DNA of 64,000 bases from Hydractinia symbiolongicarpus (GCF_029227915.1 NC_079885.1:30879001-30943000); one strand, 5' to 3'; shown: positions 42,101-56,700, counted from the stretch's first letter. Program-made: numbers and translations. Notes: generated by a model not told the origin, from the sequence alone.

Positions 42101-42619
42101 CGATTTTTTAAATTTTTTTTTCACCACTGAAACGCATGAGACTTGTAGTTCTCAAAAATGTTTTCATTTTTGATGAGACGCTGTATAAAAGAAGTTTAAT
42201 TGCCGGCAAACGAAAACCCGCGATTTCCCGTAAATCCCGGGCTTGGCCTGTATAGTCGAATGTATACAAAGAAAGTACCCTGTGTGTAAACTCATTTCCA
42301 AAACGATTTTTTAAATTATTTTTTCACCACTAAAACGCATGAGACTTGTAGTTTTCAGAAATGTTTTCATTTTTGATGAGACGCTTAATGAAAGTGGTTT
42401 AATCGCCGGCAAACGAAAAGCCGCGATTTCCCGTAAATCCCGGGCTTGGCCCGTATAGTCGAATGTATGCAAAGAAAGTACCCAGGGAGTAAACTCATTT
42501 CCCGAACGATTTTTTAAATTTTTTTTTCACCACTAAAACGCATGAGACTTGTAGTTTTCAAAAATGTTTTCATTTTTGATGGGACGCTTAATGAAAGAAG
42601 TTTAATCGCCGGCAAACGA
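39158..42619. repeat. 3450-bp (17-monomer) recent tandem duplication, copy 1
   Basis: Every line I compared here matches the sequence 3450 bp downstream. The alignment begins after a mismatch at 39157/42607 and ends at the mismatch 42620/46070, so the paired stretch is about 3.46 kb. The only differences I found are 39520 (a) versus 42970 (g) and 40639 (a) versus 44089 (g). Internally the block is itself built from repeated 1-4 monomer groups, such as the gagaaccccgattt and ctgtataaaag units. The near-identity indicates a very recent amplification, or else an assembly artefact. Confidence 0.92.
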
Positions 42620-45600
42620 AAACCCGCGATTTCCCGTAAATCCCGGGCTTGGCCTGTATAGTCGAATGTATACAAAGAAAGTACCCTGTGTGTAAACTCA
42701 TTTCCAAAACGATTTTTTAAATTATTTTTTCACCACTAAAACGCATGAGACTTGTAGTTTTCAGAAATGTTTTCATTTTTGATGAGACGCTTAATGAAAG
42801 TGGTTTAATCGCCGGCAAACGAAAACCCGCGATTTCTCGTAAATCCCGGGCTTGGCCCGTATAGTCGAATGTATGCAAAGAAAGTACCCAGGGAGTAAAC
42901 TCATTTCCCGAACGATTTTTTAAATTTTTTTTTCACCACTAAAACGCATGAGACTTGTAGTTTTCAAAAGTGTTTTCATTTTTGATGGGACGCTTAATGA
43001 AAGAAGTTTAATCGCCGGCAAACGAGAACCCCCGATTTCCCGTAAATCCCGGGCTTGGCCCGTATAGTCGAATGTATACAAAGAAAGTACCCTGTGAGTA
43101 AACTCATTTCCCGAAAGATTTTTTTAAATTATCTTTTCACCAATAAAACGCATGAGACTTGTAGTTTTCAAAAATGTTTTCATTTTTGATGAGACGCTGA
43201 ATAAAAGAAGTTTAATCGCCGGCAAACGAAAACCCGCCATTTCCCGTAAACCCCGGACTCGGCCCGTATAGTCAAAAGTATACAAAGAAAGTACCCAGGG
43301 AGTAAACTCATTTCCCGAACGATTTTTTAAATTTTTTTTTCACCACTAAAGCGCATGAGACTTGTAGTTTTCAAAAATGTTTTCATTTTCGATGAGACGC
43401 TTAATGAAAGTGGTTTAATCGCCGGCAAACGAAAACCCGCGATTTCCGGTAAATCCCGGGCTTGGCCCGTATAGTCGAATGTATGCAAAGAAAGTACCCA
43501 GGGAGTAAACTCATTTCCCGAACGATTTTTTAAATTTTTTTTTCACCACTGAAACGCATGAGACTTGTAGTTTTCAAAAATGTTTTCATTTTTGATGGGA
43601 CGCTTAATGAAAGAAGTTTAATCGCCGGCAAACGAGAACCCCGATTTCCCGTAAATCCCGGGCTTGGCCCGTATAGTCGAATGTATACAAAGAAAGTACC
43701 CTGTGAGTAAACTCATTTCCCGAACGATTTTTTAAATTATTTTTTCACCACTAAAACGCATGAGACTTGTAGTTCTCAAAAATGTTTTCATTTTTGATGA
43801 GACGCTGTATAAAAGAAGTTTAATCGCCGGCAAACAAAAACCCGCGATTTCCCGTAAATCCCGGGCTTGGCCTGTATAGTCGAATGTATACAAAGAAAGT
43901 ACCCTGTGTGTAAACTCATCTCCAAAACAATTTTTTATATTATTTTTTCACCACTAAAACGCATGAGACTTGTAGTTTTCAGAAATGTTTTCATTTTTGA
44001 TGAGACGCTTAATGAAAGTGGTTTAATCGCCGGCAAACGAAAACCCGCGATTTCCCGTAAATCCCGGGCTTGGCCCGTATAGTCGAATGTATGCAAAGAA
44101 AGTACCCAGGGAGTAAACTCATTTCCCGAACGATTTTTTAAATTTTTTTTTCACCACTGAAACGCATGAGACTTGTAGTTTTCAAAAATGTTTTCATTTT
44201 TGATGGGACGCTTAATGAAAGAAGTTTAATCGCCGGCAAACGAGAACCCCGATTTCCCGTAAATCCCGGGCTTGGCCCGTATAGTCGAATGTATACAAAG
44301 AAAGTACCCTGTGAGTAAACTCATTTCCCGAACGATTTTTTTAATTATTTTTTCACCACTAAAACGCATGAGACTTGTAGTTCTCAAAAATGTTTTCATT
44401 TTTGATGAGACGCTGTATAAAAGAAGTTTAATCGCCGGCAAACAAAAACCCGCGATTTCCCGTAAATCCCGGGCTTGGCCTGTATAGTCGAATGTATACA
44501 AAGAAAGTACTCTGTGTGTAAACTCATCTCCAAAACAATTTTTTATATTATTTTTTCACCACTAAAACGCATGAGACTTGTAGTTTTCAGAAATGTTTTC
44601 ATTTTTGATGAGACGCTTAATGAAAGTGGTTTAATCGCCGGCAAACGAAAACCCGCGATTTCCCGTAAATCCCGGGCTTGGCCCGTATAGTCGAATGTAT
44701 ACAAAGAAAGTACCCTGTGAGTAAACTCATTTCCCGAACAATTTTTTAAATTATTTTTTCACCACTAAAACGCATGAGACTTGTAGTTCTCAAAAATGTT
44801 TTCATTTTTGATGAGACGCTGTATAAAAGAAGTTTAATTGCCGGCAAACGAAAACCCGCGATTTCCCGTAAATCCCGGGCTTGGCCTGTATAGTCGAATG
44901 TATACAAAGAAAGTACCCTGTGTGTAAACTCATTTCCAAAACGATTTTTTAAATTATTTTTTCACCACTAAAACGCATGAGACTTGTAGTTTTCAGAAAT
45001 GTTTTCATTTTTGATGAGACGCTTAATGAAAGTGGTTTAATCGCCGGCAAACGAAAAGCCGCGATTTCCCGTAAATCCCGGGCTTGGCCCGTATAGTCGA
45101 ATGTATGCAAAGAAAGTACCCAGGGAGTAAACTCATTTCCCGAACGATTTTTTAAATTTTTTTTTCACCACTAAAACGCATGAGACTTGTAGTTTTCAAA
45201 AATGTTTTCATTTTTGATGGGACGCTTAATGAAAGAAGTTTAATCGCCGGCAAACAAAAACCCGCGATTTCCCGTAAATCCCGGGCTTGGCCTGTATAGT
45301 CGAATGTATACAAAGAAAGTACCCTGTGTGTAAACTCATCTCCAAAACAATTTTTTATATTATTTTTTCACCACTAAAACGCATGAGACTTGTAGTTTTC
45401 AGAAATGTTTTCATTTTTGATGAGACGCTTAATGAAAGTGGTTTAATCGCCGGCAAACGAAAACCCGCGATTTCCCGTAAATCCCGGGCTTGGCCCGTAT
45501 AGTCGAATGTATGCAAAGAAAGTACCCAGGGAGTAAACTCATTTCCCGAACGATTTTTTAAATTTTTTTTTCACCACTGAAACGCATGAGACTTGTAGTT

Positions 45601-46069
45601 CTCAAAAATGTTTTCATTTTTGATGAGACGCTGTATAAAAGAAGTTTAATTGCCGGCAAACGAAAACCCGCGATTTCCCGTAAATCCCGGGCTTGGCCTG
45701 TATAGTCGAATGTATACAAAGAAAGTACCCTGTGTGTAAACTCATTTCCAAAACGATTTTTTAAATTATTTTTTCACCACTAAAACGCATGAGACTTGTA
45801 GTTTTCAGAAATGTTTTCATTTTTGATGAGACGCTTAATGAAAGTGGTTTAATCGCCGGCAAACGAAAAGCCGCGATTTCCCGTAAATCCCGGGCTTGGC
45901 CCGTATAGTCGAATGTATGCAAAGAAAGTACCCAGGGAGTAAACTCATTTCCCGAACGATTTTTTAAATTTTTTTTTCACCACTAAAACGCATGAGACTT
46001 GTAGTTTTCAAAAATGTTTTCATTTTTGATGGGACGCTTAATGAAAGAAGTTTAATCGCCGGCAAACGA
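42608..46069. repeat. 3450-bp (17-monomer) recent tandem duplication, copy 2
   Basis: This is the second copy of 39158-42619, directly adjacent; copies 1 and 2 share the junction monomer. Even private variants are reproduced, such as the run of seven T before taattatt (40887/44337), the gtactctgtgtg unit (41057/44507) and the cactaaagcgcatg unit. Downstream, the monomer order continues into a different 1623-bp repeat. Confidence 0.92.
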
Positions 46070-47028
46070 GAACCCCCGATTTCCCGTAAATCCCGGGCTT
46101 GGCCCGTATAGTCGAATGTATACAAAGAAAGTACCCAGTGAGTAAACTCATTTCCCGAAAGATTTTTTAAATTATCTTTTCACCAATAAAACGCATGAGA
46201 CTTGTAGTTTTCAAAAATGTTTTCATTTTTGATGAGACGCTGAATAAAAGAAGTTTAATCGCCGGCAAACGAAAACCCGCCATTTCCCGTAAACCCCGGA
46301 CTCGGCCCGTATAGTCAAAAGTATACAAAGAAAGTACCCAGGGAGTAAACTCATTTCCCGAACGATTTTTTAAATTTTTTTTTCACCACTAAAACGCATG
46401 AGACTTGTAGTTTTCAAAAATGTTTTCATTTTCGATGAGACGCTTAATGAAAGTGGTTTAATCGCCGGCAAACGAAAACCCGCAATTTCCCGTAAATCCC
46501 GGGCTTGGCCCGTATAGTCGAATGTATGCAAAGAAAGTACCCAGGGAGTAAACTCATTTCCCGAACGATTTTTTAAATTTTTTTTTCACCACTGAAACGC
46601 ATGAGACTTGTAGTTTTCAAAAATGTTTTCATTTTTGATGGGACGCTTAATGAAAGAAGTTTAATCGCCGGCAAACGAGAACCCCGATTTCCCGTAAATC
46701 CCGGGCTTGGCCCGTATAGTCGAATGTATACAAAGAAAGTACCCTGTGAGTAAACTCATTTCCCGAACGATTTTTTAAATTATTTTTTCACCACTAAAAC
46801 GCATGAGACTTGTAGTTCTCAAAAATGTTTTCATTTTTGATGAGACGCTGTATAAAAGAAGTTTAATCGCCGGCAAACAAAAACCCGCGATTTCCCGTAA
46901 ATCCCGGGCTTGGCCTGTATAGTCGAATGTATACAAAGAAAGTACCCTGTGTGTAAACTCATTTCCCAATCGATTTTTTAAATTATTTTTTCACCACTAA
47001 AACGCATGAGACTTGTAGTTTTCAGAAA
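45655..47028. repeat. 8-monomer-offset repeat, copy 1 (offset 1623)
   Basis: This stretch aligns with about 47278-48651 at offset 1623. Markers are gtacccagtgagtaaac (near 46132 and 47755), cgcaatttcccg, and tcatttcccaatcg (near 46963 and 48586). It overlaps the end of the 3450-bp duplication, so the two amplification events share monomers. Confidence 0.78.
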
Positions 47029-47277
47029 TGTTTTCATTTTTGATGAGACGCTTAATGAAAGTGGTTTAATCGCCGGCAAACGAAAACCCGCGATTTCCCG
47101 TAAATCCCGGGCTTGGCCCGTATAGTCGAATGTATACAAAGAAAGTACCCTGTGAGTAAACTCATTTCCCGAACAATTTTTTAAATTATTTTTTCACCAC
47201 TAAAACGCATGAGACTTGTATTTCTCAAAAATGTTTTCATTTTTGATGAGACGCTGTATAAAAGAAGTTTAATCGCC

Positions 47278-48651
47278 GGCAAACGAAAACCCGCGATTTC
47301 CCGTAAATCCCGGGCTTGGCCTGTATAGTCGAATGTATACAAAGAAAGTACCCTGTGTGTAAACTCATTTCCAAAACGATTTTTTAAATTATTTTTTCAC
47401 CACTAAAACGCATGAGACTTGTAGTTTTCAGAAATGTTTTCATTTTTGATGAGACGCTTAATGAAAGTGGTTTAATCGCCGGCAAACGAAAAGCCGCGAT
47501 TTCCCGTAAATCCCGGGCTTGGCCCGTATAGTCGAATGTATGCAAAGAAAGTACCCAGGGAGTAAACTCATTTCCCGAACGATTTTTTAAATTTTTTTTT
47601 CACCACTAAAACGCATGAGACTTGTAGTTTTCAAAAATGTTTTCATTTTTGATGGGACGCTTAATGAAAGAAGTTTAATCGCCGGCAAACGAGAACCCCC
47701 GATTTCCCGTAAATCCCGGGCTTGGCCCGTATAGTCGAATGTATACAAAGAAAGTACCCAGTGAGTAAACTCATTTCCCGAAAGATTTTATAAATTATCT
47801 TTTCACCAATAAAACGCATGAGACTTGTAGTTTTCAAAAATGTTTTCATTTTTGATGAGACGCTGAATAAAAGAAGTTTAATCGCCGGCAAACGAAAACC
47901 CGCCATTTCCCGTAAACCCCGGACTCGGCCCGTATAGTCAAAAGTATACAAAGAAAGTACCCAGGGAGTAAACTCATTTCCCGAACGATTTTTTAAATTT
48001 TTTTTTCACCACTAAAACGCATGAGACTTGTAGTTTTCAAAAATGTTTTCATTTTCGATGAGACGCTTAATGAAAGTGGTTTAATCGCCGGCAAACGAAA
48101 ACCCGCAATTTCCCGTAAATCCCGGGCTTGGCCCGTATAGTCGAATGTATGCAAAGAAAGTACCCAGGGAGTAAACTCATTTCCCGAACGATTTTTTAAA
48201 TTTTTTTTTCACCACTGAAACGCATGAGACTTGTAGTTTTTAAAAATGTTTTCATTTTTGATGGGACGCTTAATGAAAGAAGTTTAATCGCCGGCAAACG
48301 AGAACCCCGATTTCCCGTAAATCCCGGGCTTGGCCCGTATAGTCGAATGTATACAAAGAAAGTACCCTGTGAGTAAACTCATTTCCCGAACGATTTTTTA
48401 AATTATTTTTTCACCACTAAAACGCATGAGACTTGTAGTTCTCAAAAATGTTTTCATTTTTGATGAGACGCTGTATAAAAGAAGTTTAATCGCCGGCAAA
48501 CAAAAACCCGCGATTTCCCGTAAATCCAGGGCTTGGCCTGTATAGTCGAATGTATACAAAGAAAGTACCCTGTGTGTAAACTCATTTCCCAATCGATTTT
48601 TTAAATTATTTTTTCACCACTAAAACGCATGAGACTTGTAGTTTTCAAAAA
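47278..48651. repeat. 8-monomer-offset repeat, copy 2 (offset 1623)
   Basis: This is the second copy of about 45655-47028. Small differences include attttataaattatc near 47785, gtttttaaaaatg near 48237 and aaatccagggctt near 48525. The copies part where one continues with ttttcagaaatg and the other with ttttcaaaaatg and gggacgctta. Confidence 0.76.
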
Positions 48652-50878
48652 TGTTTTCATTTTTGATGGGACGCTTAATGAAAGAAGTTTAATCGCCGGC
48701 AAACGAGAACCCCCGATTTCCCGTAAATCCCGGGCTTGGCCCGTATAGTCGAATGTATACAAAGAAAGTACCCTGTGAGTAAACTCATTTCCCGAAAGAT
48801 TTTTTAAATTATCTTTTCACCAATAAAACGCATGAGACTTGTAGTTTTCAAAAATGTTTTCATTTTCGATGAGACGCTTAATGAAAGTGGTTTAATCGCC
48901 GGCAAACGAAAACCCGCGATTTGCCGTAAATCCCGGGCTTGGCCCGTATAGTCGAATGTATGCAAAGAAAGTACCCAGGGAGTAAACTCATTTCCCGAAC
49001 GATTTTTTAAATTTTTTTTTCACCACTGAAACGCATGAGACTTGTAGTTTTAAAAAATGTTTTCATTTTTGATGGGACGCTTAATGAAAGAAGTTTAATC
49101 GCCAGCAAACGAGAACCCCGATTTCCCGTAAATCCCGGGCTTGGCCCGTATAGTCGAATGTATACAAAGAAAGTACCCTGTGAGTAAACTCATTTCCCGA
49201 ACGATTTTTTAAATTATTTTTTCACCACTAAAACGCATGAGACTTGTAGTTCTCAAAAATGTTTTCATTTTTGATGAGACGCTGTATAAAAGAAGTTTAA
49301 TCGCCGGCAAACAAAAACCCGCGATTTCCCGTAAATCCCGGGCTTGGCCTGTATAGTCGAATGTATACAAAGAAAGTACCCTGTGTGTAAACTCATTTCC
49401 AAAACGATTTTTTAAATTATTTTTTCACCACTAAAACGCATGAGACTTGTAGTTTTCAGAAATGTTTTCATTTTTGATGAGACGCTTAATGAAAGTGGTT
49501 TAATCGCCGGCAAACGAAAACCCGCAATTTCCCGTAAATCCCGGGCTTGGCCCGTATAGTCGAATGTATGCAAAGAAAGCACCCAGGGAGTAAACTCATT
49601 TCCCGAACGATTTTTTAAATTTTTTTTTCACCACTGAAAGGCATGAGACTTGTAGTTTTCAAAAATGTTTTCATTTTTGATGGGACGCTTAATGAAAGAA
49701 GTTTAATCGCCGGCAAACAAAAACCCGCGATTTCCCGTAAATCCCGGGCTTGGCCTGTATAGTCGAATGTATACAAAGAAAGTACCCTGTGTGTAAACTC
49801 ATTTCCAAAACGATTTTTTAAATTATTTTTTCACCACTAAAACGCATGAGACTTGTAGTTTTCAGAAATGTTTTCATTTTTGATGAGACGCTTAATGAAA
49901 GTGGTTTAATCGCCGGCAAACGAAAACCCGCGATTTCCCGTAAATCCCGGGCTTGGCCCGTAGAGTCGAATGTATGCAAAGAAAGTACCCAGGGAGTAAA
50001 CTCATTTCCCGAACGATTTTTTAAATTTTTTTTTCACCACTAAAACGCATGAGACTTGTAGTTTTCAAAAATGTTTTCATTTTTGATGGGACGCTTAATG
50101 AAAGAAGTTTAATCGCCGGCAAACGAGAACCCCCGATTTCCCGTAAATCTTGGGCTTGGCCCGTATAGTCGAATGTATACAAAGAAAGTACCCTGTGAGT
50201 AAACTCATTTCCCGAACGATTTTTTAAATTATTTTTTCACCACTAAAACGCATGAGACTTGTAGTTTTCAGAAATGTTTTCATTTTTGATGAGACACTTA
50301 ATGAAAGTGGTTTAATCGCCGGCAAACGAAAACCCGCGATTTCCCGTAAATCCCGGGCTTGGCCCGTATAGTCGAATGTATACAAAAAAAGTACCCTGTG
50401 AGTAAACTCATTTTCCGAACGATTTTTTAAATTAATTTTTCACCACTACAACGCATGAGACTTGTAGTTTTTAAAAATGTTTTCATTTTTGATGAGACGC
50501 TGAATAACAGAAGTTTAATCGCCCTCAAACGAAAATCCGCGATTTCCCGTAAATCCCAGACTCGGCCCGTATAGTCAAAAGTATACAAAGAAAGTACCCA
50601 GGGAGTAAACTTATTTCCCGAACGATTTTTGAATTATTTTTTCACCACTAAAACGCATAAGACTTGTAGTTTTCAAAAATGTTTTCATTTTTGATGAGAC
50701 GCTTAATGAAAGAGGTTTAATCGCCGGCAAACGAAATACCGCGATTTCCAGTAAACCCCGGACTCGGCCCGTATAGTCAAAAGTATACAAAGAAAGTACC
50801 CAGGGAGTAAACTCATTTTCCGAACGATTTTTTAAGTAATTTTTTCACCACTACAACGCATGAGACTTGTAGTTCTTA

Positions 50879-53700
50879 AAAATGTTTTCATTTTTGATGA
50901 GACGCTGTATAAAAGAAGTTTAATCGCCGGCAAACGAAAACCCGCGATTTTCCGTAAATCCCGGGCTTGGCCTGTATAGTCGAATGTATACAAAGAAAGT
51001 ACCCTGTGTGTAAACTCTTTTCCAAAACGATTTTTTAAATTATTTTTTCACCACTAAAACGCATGAGACTTGTAGTTTTCAGAAATGTTTTCATTTTTGA
51101 TGAGACGCTTAATGAAAGTGGTTTAATCGCCGGCAAACGAAAACCCGCGATTTCCCGTAAATCCCGGGCTTGGCCCGTATAGTCGAATGTATGCAAAGAA
51201 AGTACCCAGGGAGTAAACTCATTTCCCGAACGATTTTTTAAAATATTTTTTCACCACTAAAACGCATGAGACTTGTAGTTTTCAAAAATGTTTTCATTTT
51301 TGATGAGACGCTTAATGAAAGTGGTTTAATCGCCGGCAAACGAAAATCCGCGATTTCCCGTAAATCCCGGGCTTGGCCTGTATAGTCGAATGTATACAAA
51401 GAAAGTACCCTGTGTGTAAACTCATTTCCAAAACGATTTTTTAAATTATCTTTTCACCACTAAAACGCATGAGACTTGTAGTTTTCAAAAATGTTTTCAT
51501 TTTTGATGAGACGCTGAATAACAGAAGTTTAATCGCCCTCAAACGAAAATCCGCGATTTCCCGTAAATCCCGGACTCGACCCGTATAGTCAAAAGTATAC
51601 AAAGAAAGTACCCAGGGAGTAAACTTATTATCCGAACGATTTTTGAATTATTTTTTCACCACTAAAACGCATAAGACTTGTAGTTTTCAAAAATGTTTTC
51701 ATTTTTGATGAGACGCTTAATGAAAGAGGTTTAATCGCCGGCAAACGAAATACCGCGATTTCCAGTAAACCCCGGACTCGGCCCGTATAGTCAAAAGTAT
51801 ACGAAGAAAGTACCCAGGGAGTAAACTCATTTCCCGAACGATTTTTTAAATTATTTTTTCACCAATAAGACGCATGAGACTTGTAGTTCTCAAAAATGTT
51901 TTCATTTTTGATGAGACGCTGTATAAAAGAAGTTTAATCGCCGGCAAACGAAAACCCGCGATTTTCCGTAAATCCCGGGCTTGGCCTGTATAGTCGAATG
52001 TATACAAAGAAAGTACCCTGTGTGTAAACTCTTTTCCAAAACGATTTTTTAAATTATTTTTTCACCACTAAAACGCATGAGACTTGTAGTTTTCAGAAAT
52101 GTTTTCATTTTTGATGAGACGCTTAATGAAAGTGGTTTAATCGCCGGCAAACGAAAACCCGCGATTTCCCGTAAATCCCGGGCTTGGCCCGTATAGTCGA
52201 ATGTATGCAAAGAAAGTACCCAGGGAGTAAACTCATTTCCCGAACGATTTTTTAAAATATTTTTTCACCACTAAAACGCATGAGACTTGTAGTTTTCAAA
52301 AATGTTTTCATTTTTGATGAGACGCTTAATGAAAGTGGTTTAATCGCCGGCAAACGAAAATCCGCGATTTCCCGTAAATCCCGGGCTTGGCCTGTATAGT
52401 CGAATGTATACAAAGAAAGTACCCTGTGTGTAAACTCATTTCCAAAACGATTTTTTAAATTATCTTTTCACCACTAAAACGCATGAGACTTGTAGTTTTC
52501 AAAAATGTTTTCATTTTTGATGAGACGCTGAATAACAGAAGTTTAATCGCCCTCAAACGAAAATCCGCGATTTCCCGTAAATCCCGGACTCGACCCGTAT
52601 AGTCAAAAGTATACAAAGAAAGTACCCAGGGAGTAAACTTATTATCCGAACGATTTTTGAATTATTTTTTCACCACTAAAACGCATAAGACTTGTAGTTT
52701 TCAAAAATGTTTTCATTTTTGATGAGACGCTTAATGAAAGAGGTTTAATCGCCGGCAAACGAAATACCGCGATTTCCAGTAAACCCCGGACTCGGCCCGT
52801 ATAGTCAAAAGTATACGAAGAAAGTACCCAGGGAGTAAACTCATTTCCCGAACGATTTTTTAAATTATTTTTTCACCAATAAGACGCATGAGACTTGTAG
52901 TTTTCAGAAATGTTTTCATTTTTGATGAGACGCTTAATGAAAGTGGTTTAATCGCCGGCAAACGAAAACCCGCGATTTCCCGTAAATCCCGGGCTTGGCC
53001 CGTATAGTCGAATGTATGCAAAGAAAGTACCCAGGGAGTAAACTCATTTCCCGAACGATTTTTTAAAATATTTTTTCACCACTAAAACGCATGAGACTTG
53101 TAGTTTTCAAAAATGTTTTCATTTTTGATGAGACGCTTAATGAAAGTGGTTTAATCGCCGGCAAACGAAAATCCGCGATTTCCCGTAAATCCCGGGCTTG
53201 GCCTGTATAGTCGAATGTATACAAAGAAAGTACCCTGTGTGTAAACTCATTTCCAAAACGATTTTTTAAATTATCTTTTCACCACTAAAACGCATGAGAC
53301 TTGTAGTTTTCAAAAATGTTTTCATTTTTGATGAGACGCTGAATAACAGAAGTTTAATCGCCCTCAAACGAAAATCCGCGATTTCCCGTAAATCCCGGAC
53401 TCGACCCGTATAGTCAAAAGTATACAAAGAAAGTACCCAGGGAGTAAACTTATTATCCGAACGATTTTTGAATTATTTTTTCACCACTAAAACGCATAAG
53501 ACTTGTAGTTTTCAAAAATGTTTTCATTTTTGATGAGACGCTTAATGAAAGAGGTTTAATCGCCGGCAAACGAAATACCGCGATTTCCAGTAAACCCCGG
53601 ACTCGGCCCGTATAGTCAAAAGTATACGAAGAAAGTACCCAGGGAGTAAACTCATTTCCCGAACGATTTTTTAAATTATTTTTTCACCAATAAGACGCAT
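50879..53700. repeat. 5-monomer higher-order repeat, three copies (period 1014, last copy one unit short)
   Basis: Five monomer types recur in fixed order. A has gtataaaag and gtaaactcttttcc. B has ttttcagaaatg, gtatgcaaag and tttaaaatattt. C has aatgaaagtgg with tgtgtgtaaac and tatcttttc. D has gaataacag, cggactcgac and cttattatccg. E has gcataagac, aataccgcg, gtatacgaag and ccaataagacg. The word cggactcgac falls at 51571, 52585 and 53396. The first interval is 1014 bp (5 units) and the second 811 bp (4 units), because the third copy lacks unit A. The copies look almost identical apart from that loss. Confidence 0.88.
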
Positions 53701-56700
53701 GAGACTTGTAGTTTTCAGAAATGTTTTCATTTTTGATGAGACGCCTAATGAAAGTGGTTTCATCGCCGGCAAACGAAAACCCGCGATTTCCCGTAAATCC
53801 CGGGCTTGGCCCGTATAGTCGAATGTATACAAAGAAAGTACTCTGTGAGTAAACTCATTTCCAAAACGATTTTTTAAATTATCTTTTCACCACTAAAACG
53901 CATGGGACTTGTAGTTTTCAAAAATGATTTCATTTTTGATGAGACGCTTAATGAAAGAAGTTTAATCGCCGGCAAACGAGAACCCCCGATTTCCCGTAAA
54001 TCCCGGGCTTGGCCCGTATAGTCGAATGTATACAAAGAAAGTACCCTGTGAGTAAACTCATTTCCCGAACGTTTTTTTAAATTATTTTTTCACCAATAAG
54101 ACGCATGAGACTTGTAGTTTTCAGAAATGTTTCTATTTTTGATGAGACGGTTAATGAAAGTGGTTTAATCGCCGGCAAACGAAAACCCGCGATTTCCCGT
54201 AAATCCCGGGCTTGGCCCGTATAGTCGAATGTATACAAAGAAAGTACCCTGTGAGTAAACTCATTTCCAAATCGATTTTTTAAATTATCTTTTCACCACT
54301 AAAACGCATGAGACTTGTAGTTTTCAAAAATGTTTTCATTTTTGATGAGACGCTGAATAAAAGAAGTTTAATTGCCGGCAAACGAAAACCCGCCATTTCC
54401 CGTAAACCCCGGACTTGGCCCGTATAGTCAAAAGTATACAAAGAAAGTACCCAGGGAGTAAACTCATTTTCCGAACGATTTTTTAAATTATTTTTTCACC
54501 ACTACAACGCATGAGACTTGTAGTTTTCAAAAATGTTTTCATTTTTGATGAGGCGCTGAATAAAAGAAGTTTAATCGCCCTCAAACGAAAATCCGCGATT
54601 TCCCGTAAACCCCGGACTCGGCCCGTATAGTCCAAAGTATACAAAGAAAGTACCCAGGGTGTAAACGCATTTCCCGAACGATTTTTTAAATTATTTTTTC
54701 ACCACTAAAACGCATGAGACTTGTAGTTATCAAAAATGGTTTCATTTTTGATGAGACGCTTAATGAAAGAAGTTTAATCGCCAGCAAACGAGAACCTCCG
54801 ATTTCCCGTAAATCCCGGGCTTGGCCCGTATAGTTGAATGTATACAAAGAAAGTACCCTGTGAGTAAACTCATTTCCCGAACGATTTTTTAAATTATTTT
54901 TTCACCACTAAAACGCATGAGACTTGTAGTTTTCAGAAATGTTTTCATTTTTGTTGAGACGCTTAATGAAAGTGGTTTAATCGCCCGCAAGCGAAAACCC
55001 GGGATTTCCCGTAAATCCCGGGCTTGGCCCGTATAGTCGAATGTATACAAAGAAAGTACCCAGGGAGTAAACTCATTTCCCGAACGATTTTTTAATTTTT
55101 TTTTCATCACTAAAACGCATGAGACTTGTAGTTTTCAAAAATGTTTTCATTTTTGATGAGACGCTTAATGAAAGTGGTTTAATCGCCGGCAAACGAAAAC
55201 CCGCGATTTCCCGTAAATCCCGGGCTTGGCCCGTATAGTCGAATGTCTAGAAAGAAAGTACCCTGTGAGTAAACTCATTTCCAAAACGATTTTTTAATTT
55301 ATCTTTTCACCACTAAAACGCATGAGACTTGTAGTTTTCAAATATGTTTTCATTTTTGATGAGACGCTGAATAAAAGAAGTATAATCGCCGGCAAACGAA
55401 AACCCGCCATTTCCCGTAAACCCCGGACTAGGCCCGTATAGTCAAAAGTATACAAAGAAAGTACCCAGGGAGTAACTCATTTCCCGAACGATTTTTTAAA
55501 TTTTTTTTTCACCACTAAAACGCATGAGACTTGTAGTTTTCAGAAATGTTTTCATTTTTGATGAGACGCTTAATGAAAGTGGTTTAATCGCCGGCAAACG
55601 AAAACCCGCAATTTCCCGTAAATCACGGGCTTGGCCCGTATAGTCGAATGTATACAAAGAAAGTACCCTGTGAGTAAACTCATTTCCCGAACGATTTTTT
55701 AAATTATTTTTTCACCAATAAAACGCATGAGACTTGTAGTTTTCAGAAATGTTTTCATTTTTGATGAGACGCTTAATGAGAGTGGTTTAATCGCCGGCAA
55801 ACGAAAACCCGCGATTTCCCGTCAATCCCGGGCTTGGCCCGTATAGTCGAATGTATACAAAGAAAGTACCCTGTGAGTAAACTTATTTCCAAAACGATTT
55901 TTTAAATTACCTTTTCACCACTAAAACGCATGAGACTTGTAGTTTTCAAAAATGTTTTCATTTTTGATGAGACGCTGAATAAAAGAAGTTTAATCGCCGG
56001 CAAACGAAAACCCGCCATTTCCCGTATACCCGGACTCGGCCCGTATAGTCAAAAGTATACAAAAAAAGTACCCAGGGAGTAAACTCATTTTCCGAACGAT
56101 TTTTTAAATTATTTTTTCACCACTACAACGCATGAGACTTGTAGTTTTCAAAAATGTTTTCGTTTTTGATGAGGCGCTGAATAAAAGAAGTTTAATCGCC
56201 CTCAAACGAAAATCCGCGATTTCCCGTAAACCCCGGACTCGGCCCGTATAGTCCAAAATATACAAAGAAAGTACCCAGGGAGTAAACTCATTTCCCGAAC
56301 GATTTTTTAAATTATTTTTTCACCACTAAAGCGCATGAGACTTGTAGTTTTCAAAAATGTTTTCATTTTTGATGAGACGCCTAATGAAAGTGGTTTAATC
56401 GCCGGCAAACGAAAACCCGCGATTTCCCGTAAATCCCGGGCTTGGCCCGTATAGTCGAATGTATACAAAGAAAGTACCCTGTGAGTAAACTCATTTTCTG
56501 AACGATTTTTTAAATTATTTTTTCACCACTAAAACGCATGAGACTTGTAGTTTTCAGAAATGTTTTCATTTTTGATGAGACGCTTAATGAAAGTGGTTTA
56601 ATCGCCGGCAAGCGAAAACCCGGGATTTCCCGTAAATCCCGGGCTTGGCCCGTATAGTCGAATGTATACAAAGAAAGTACCCAGGGAGTAAACTCATTTC

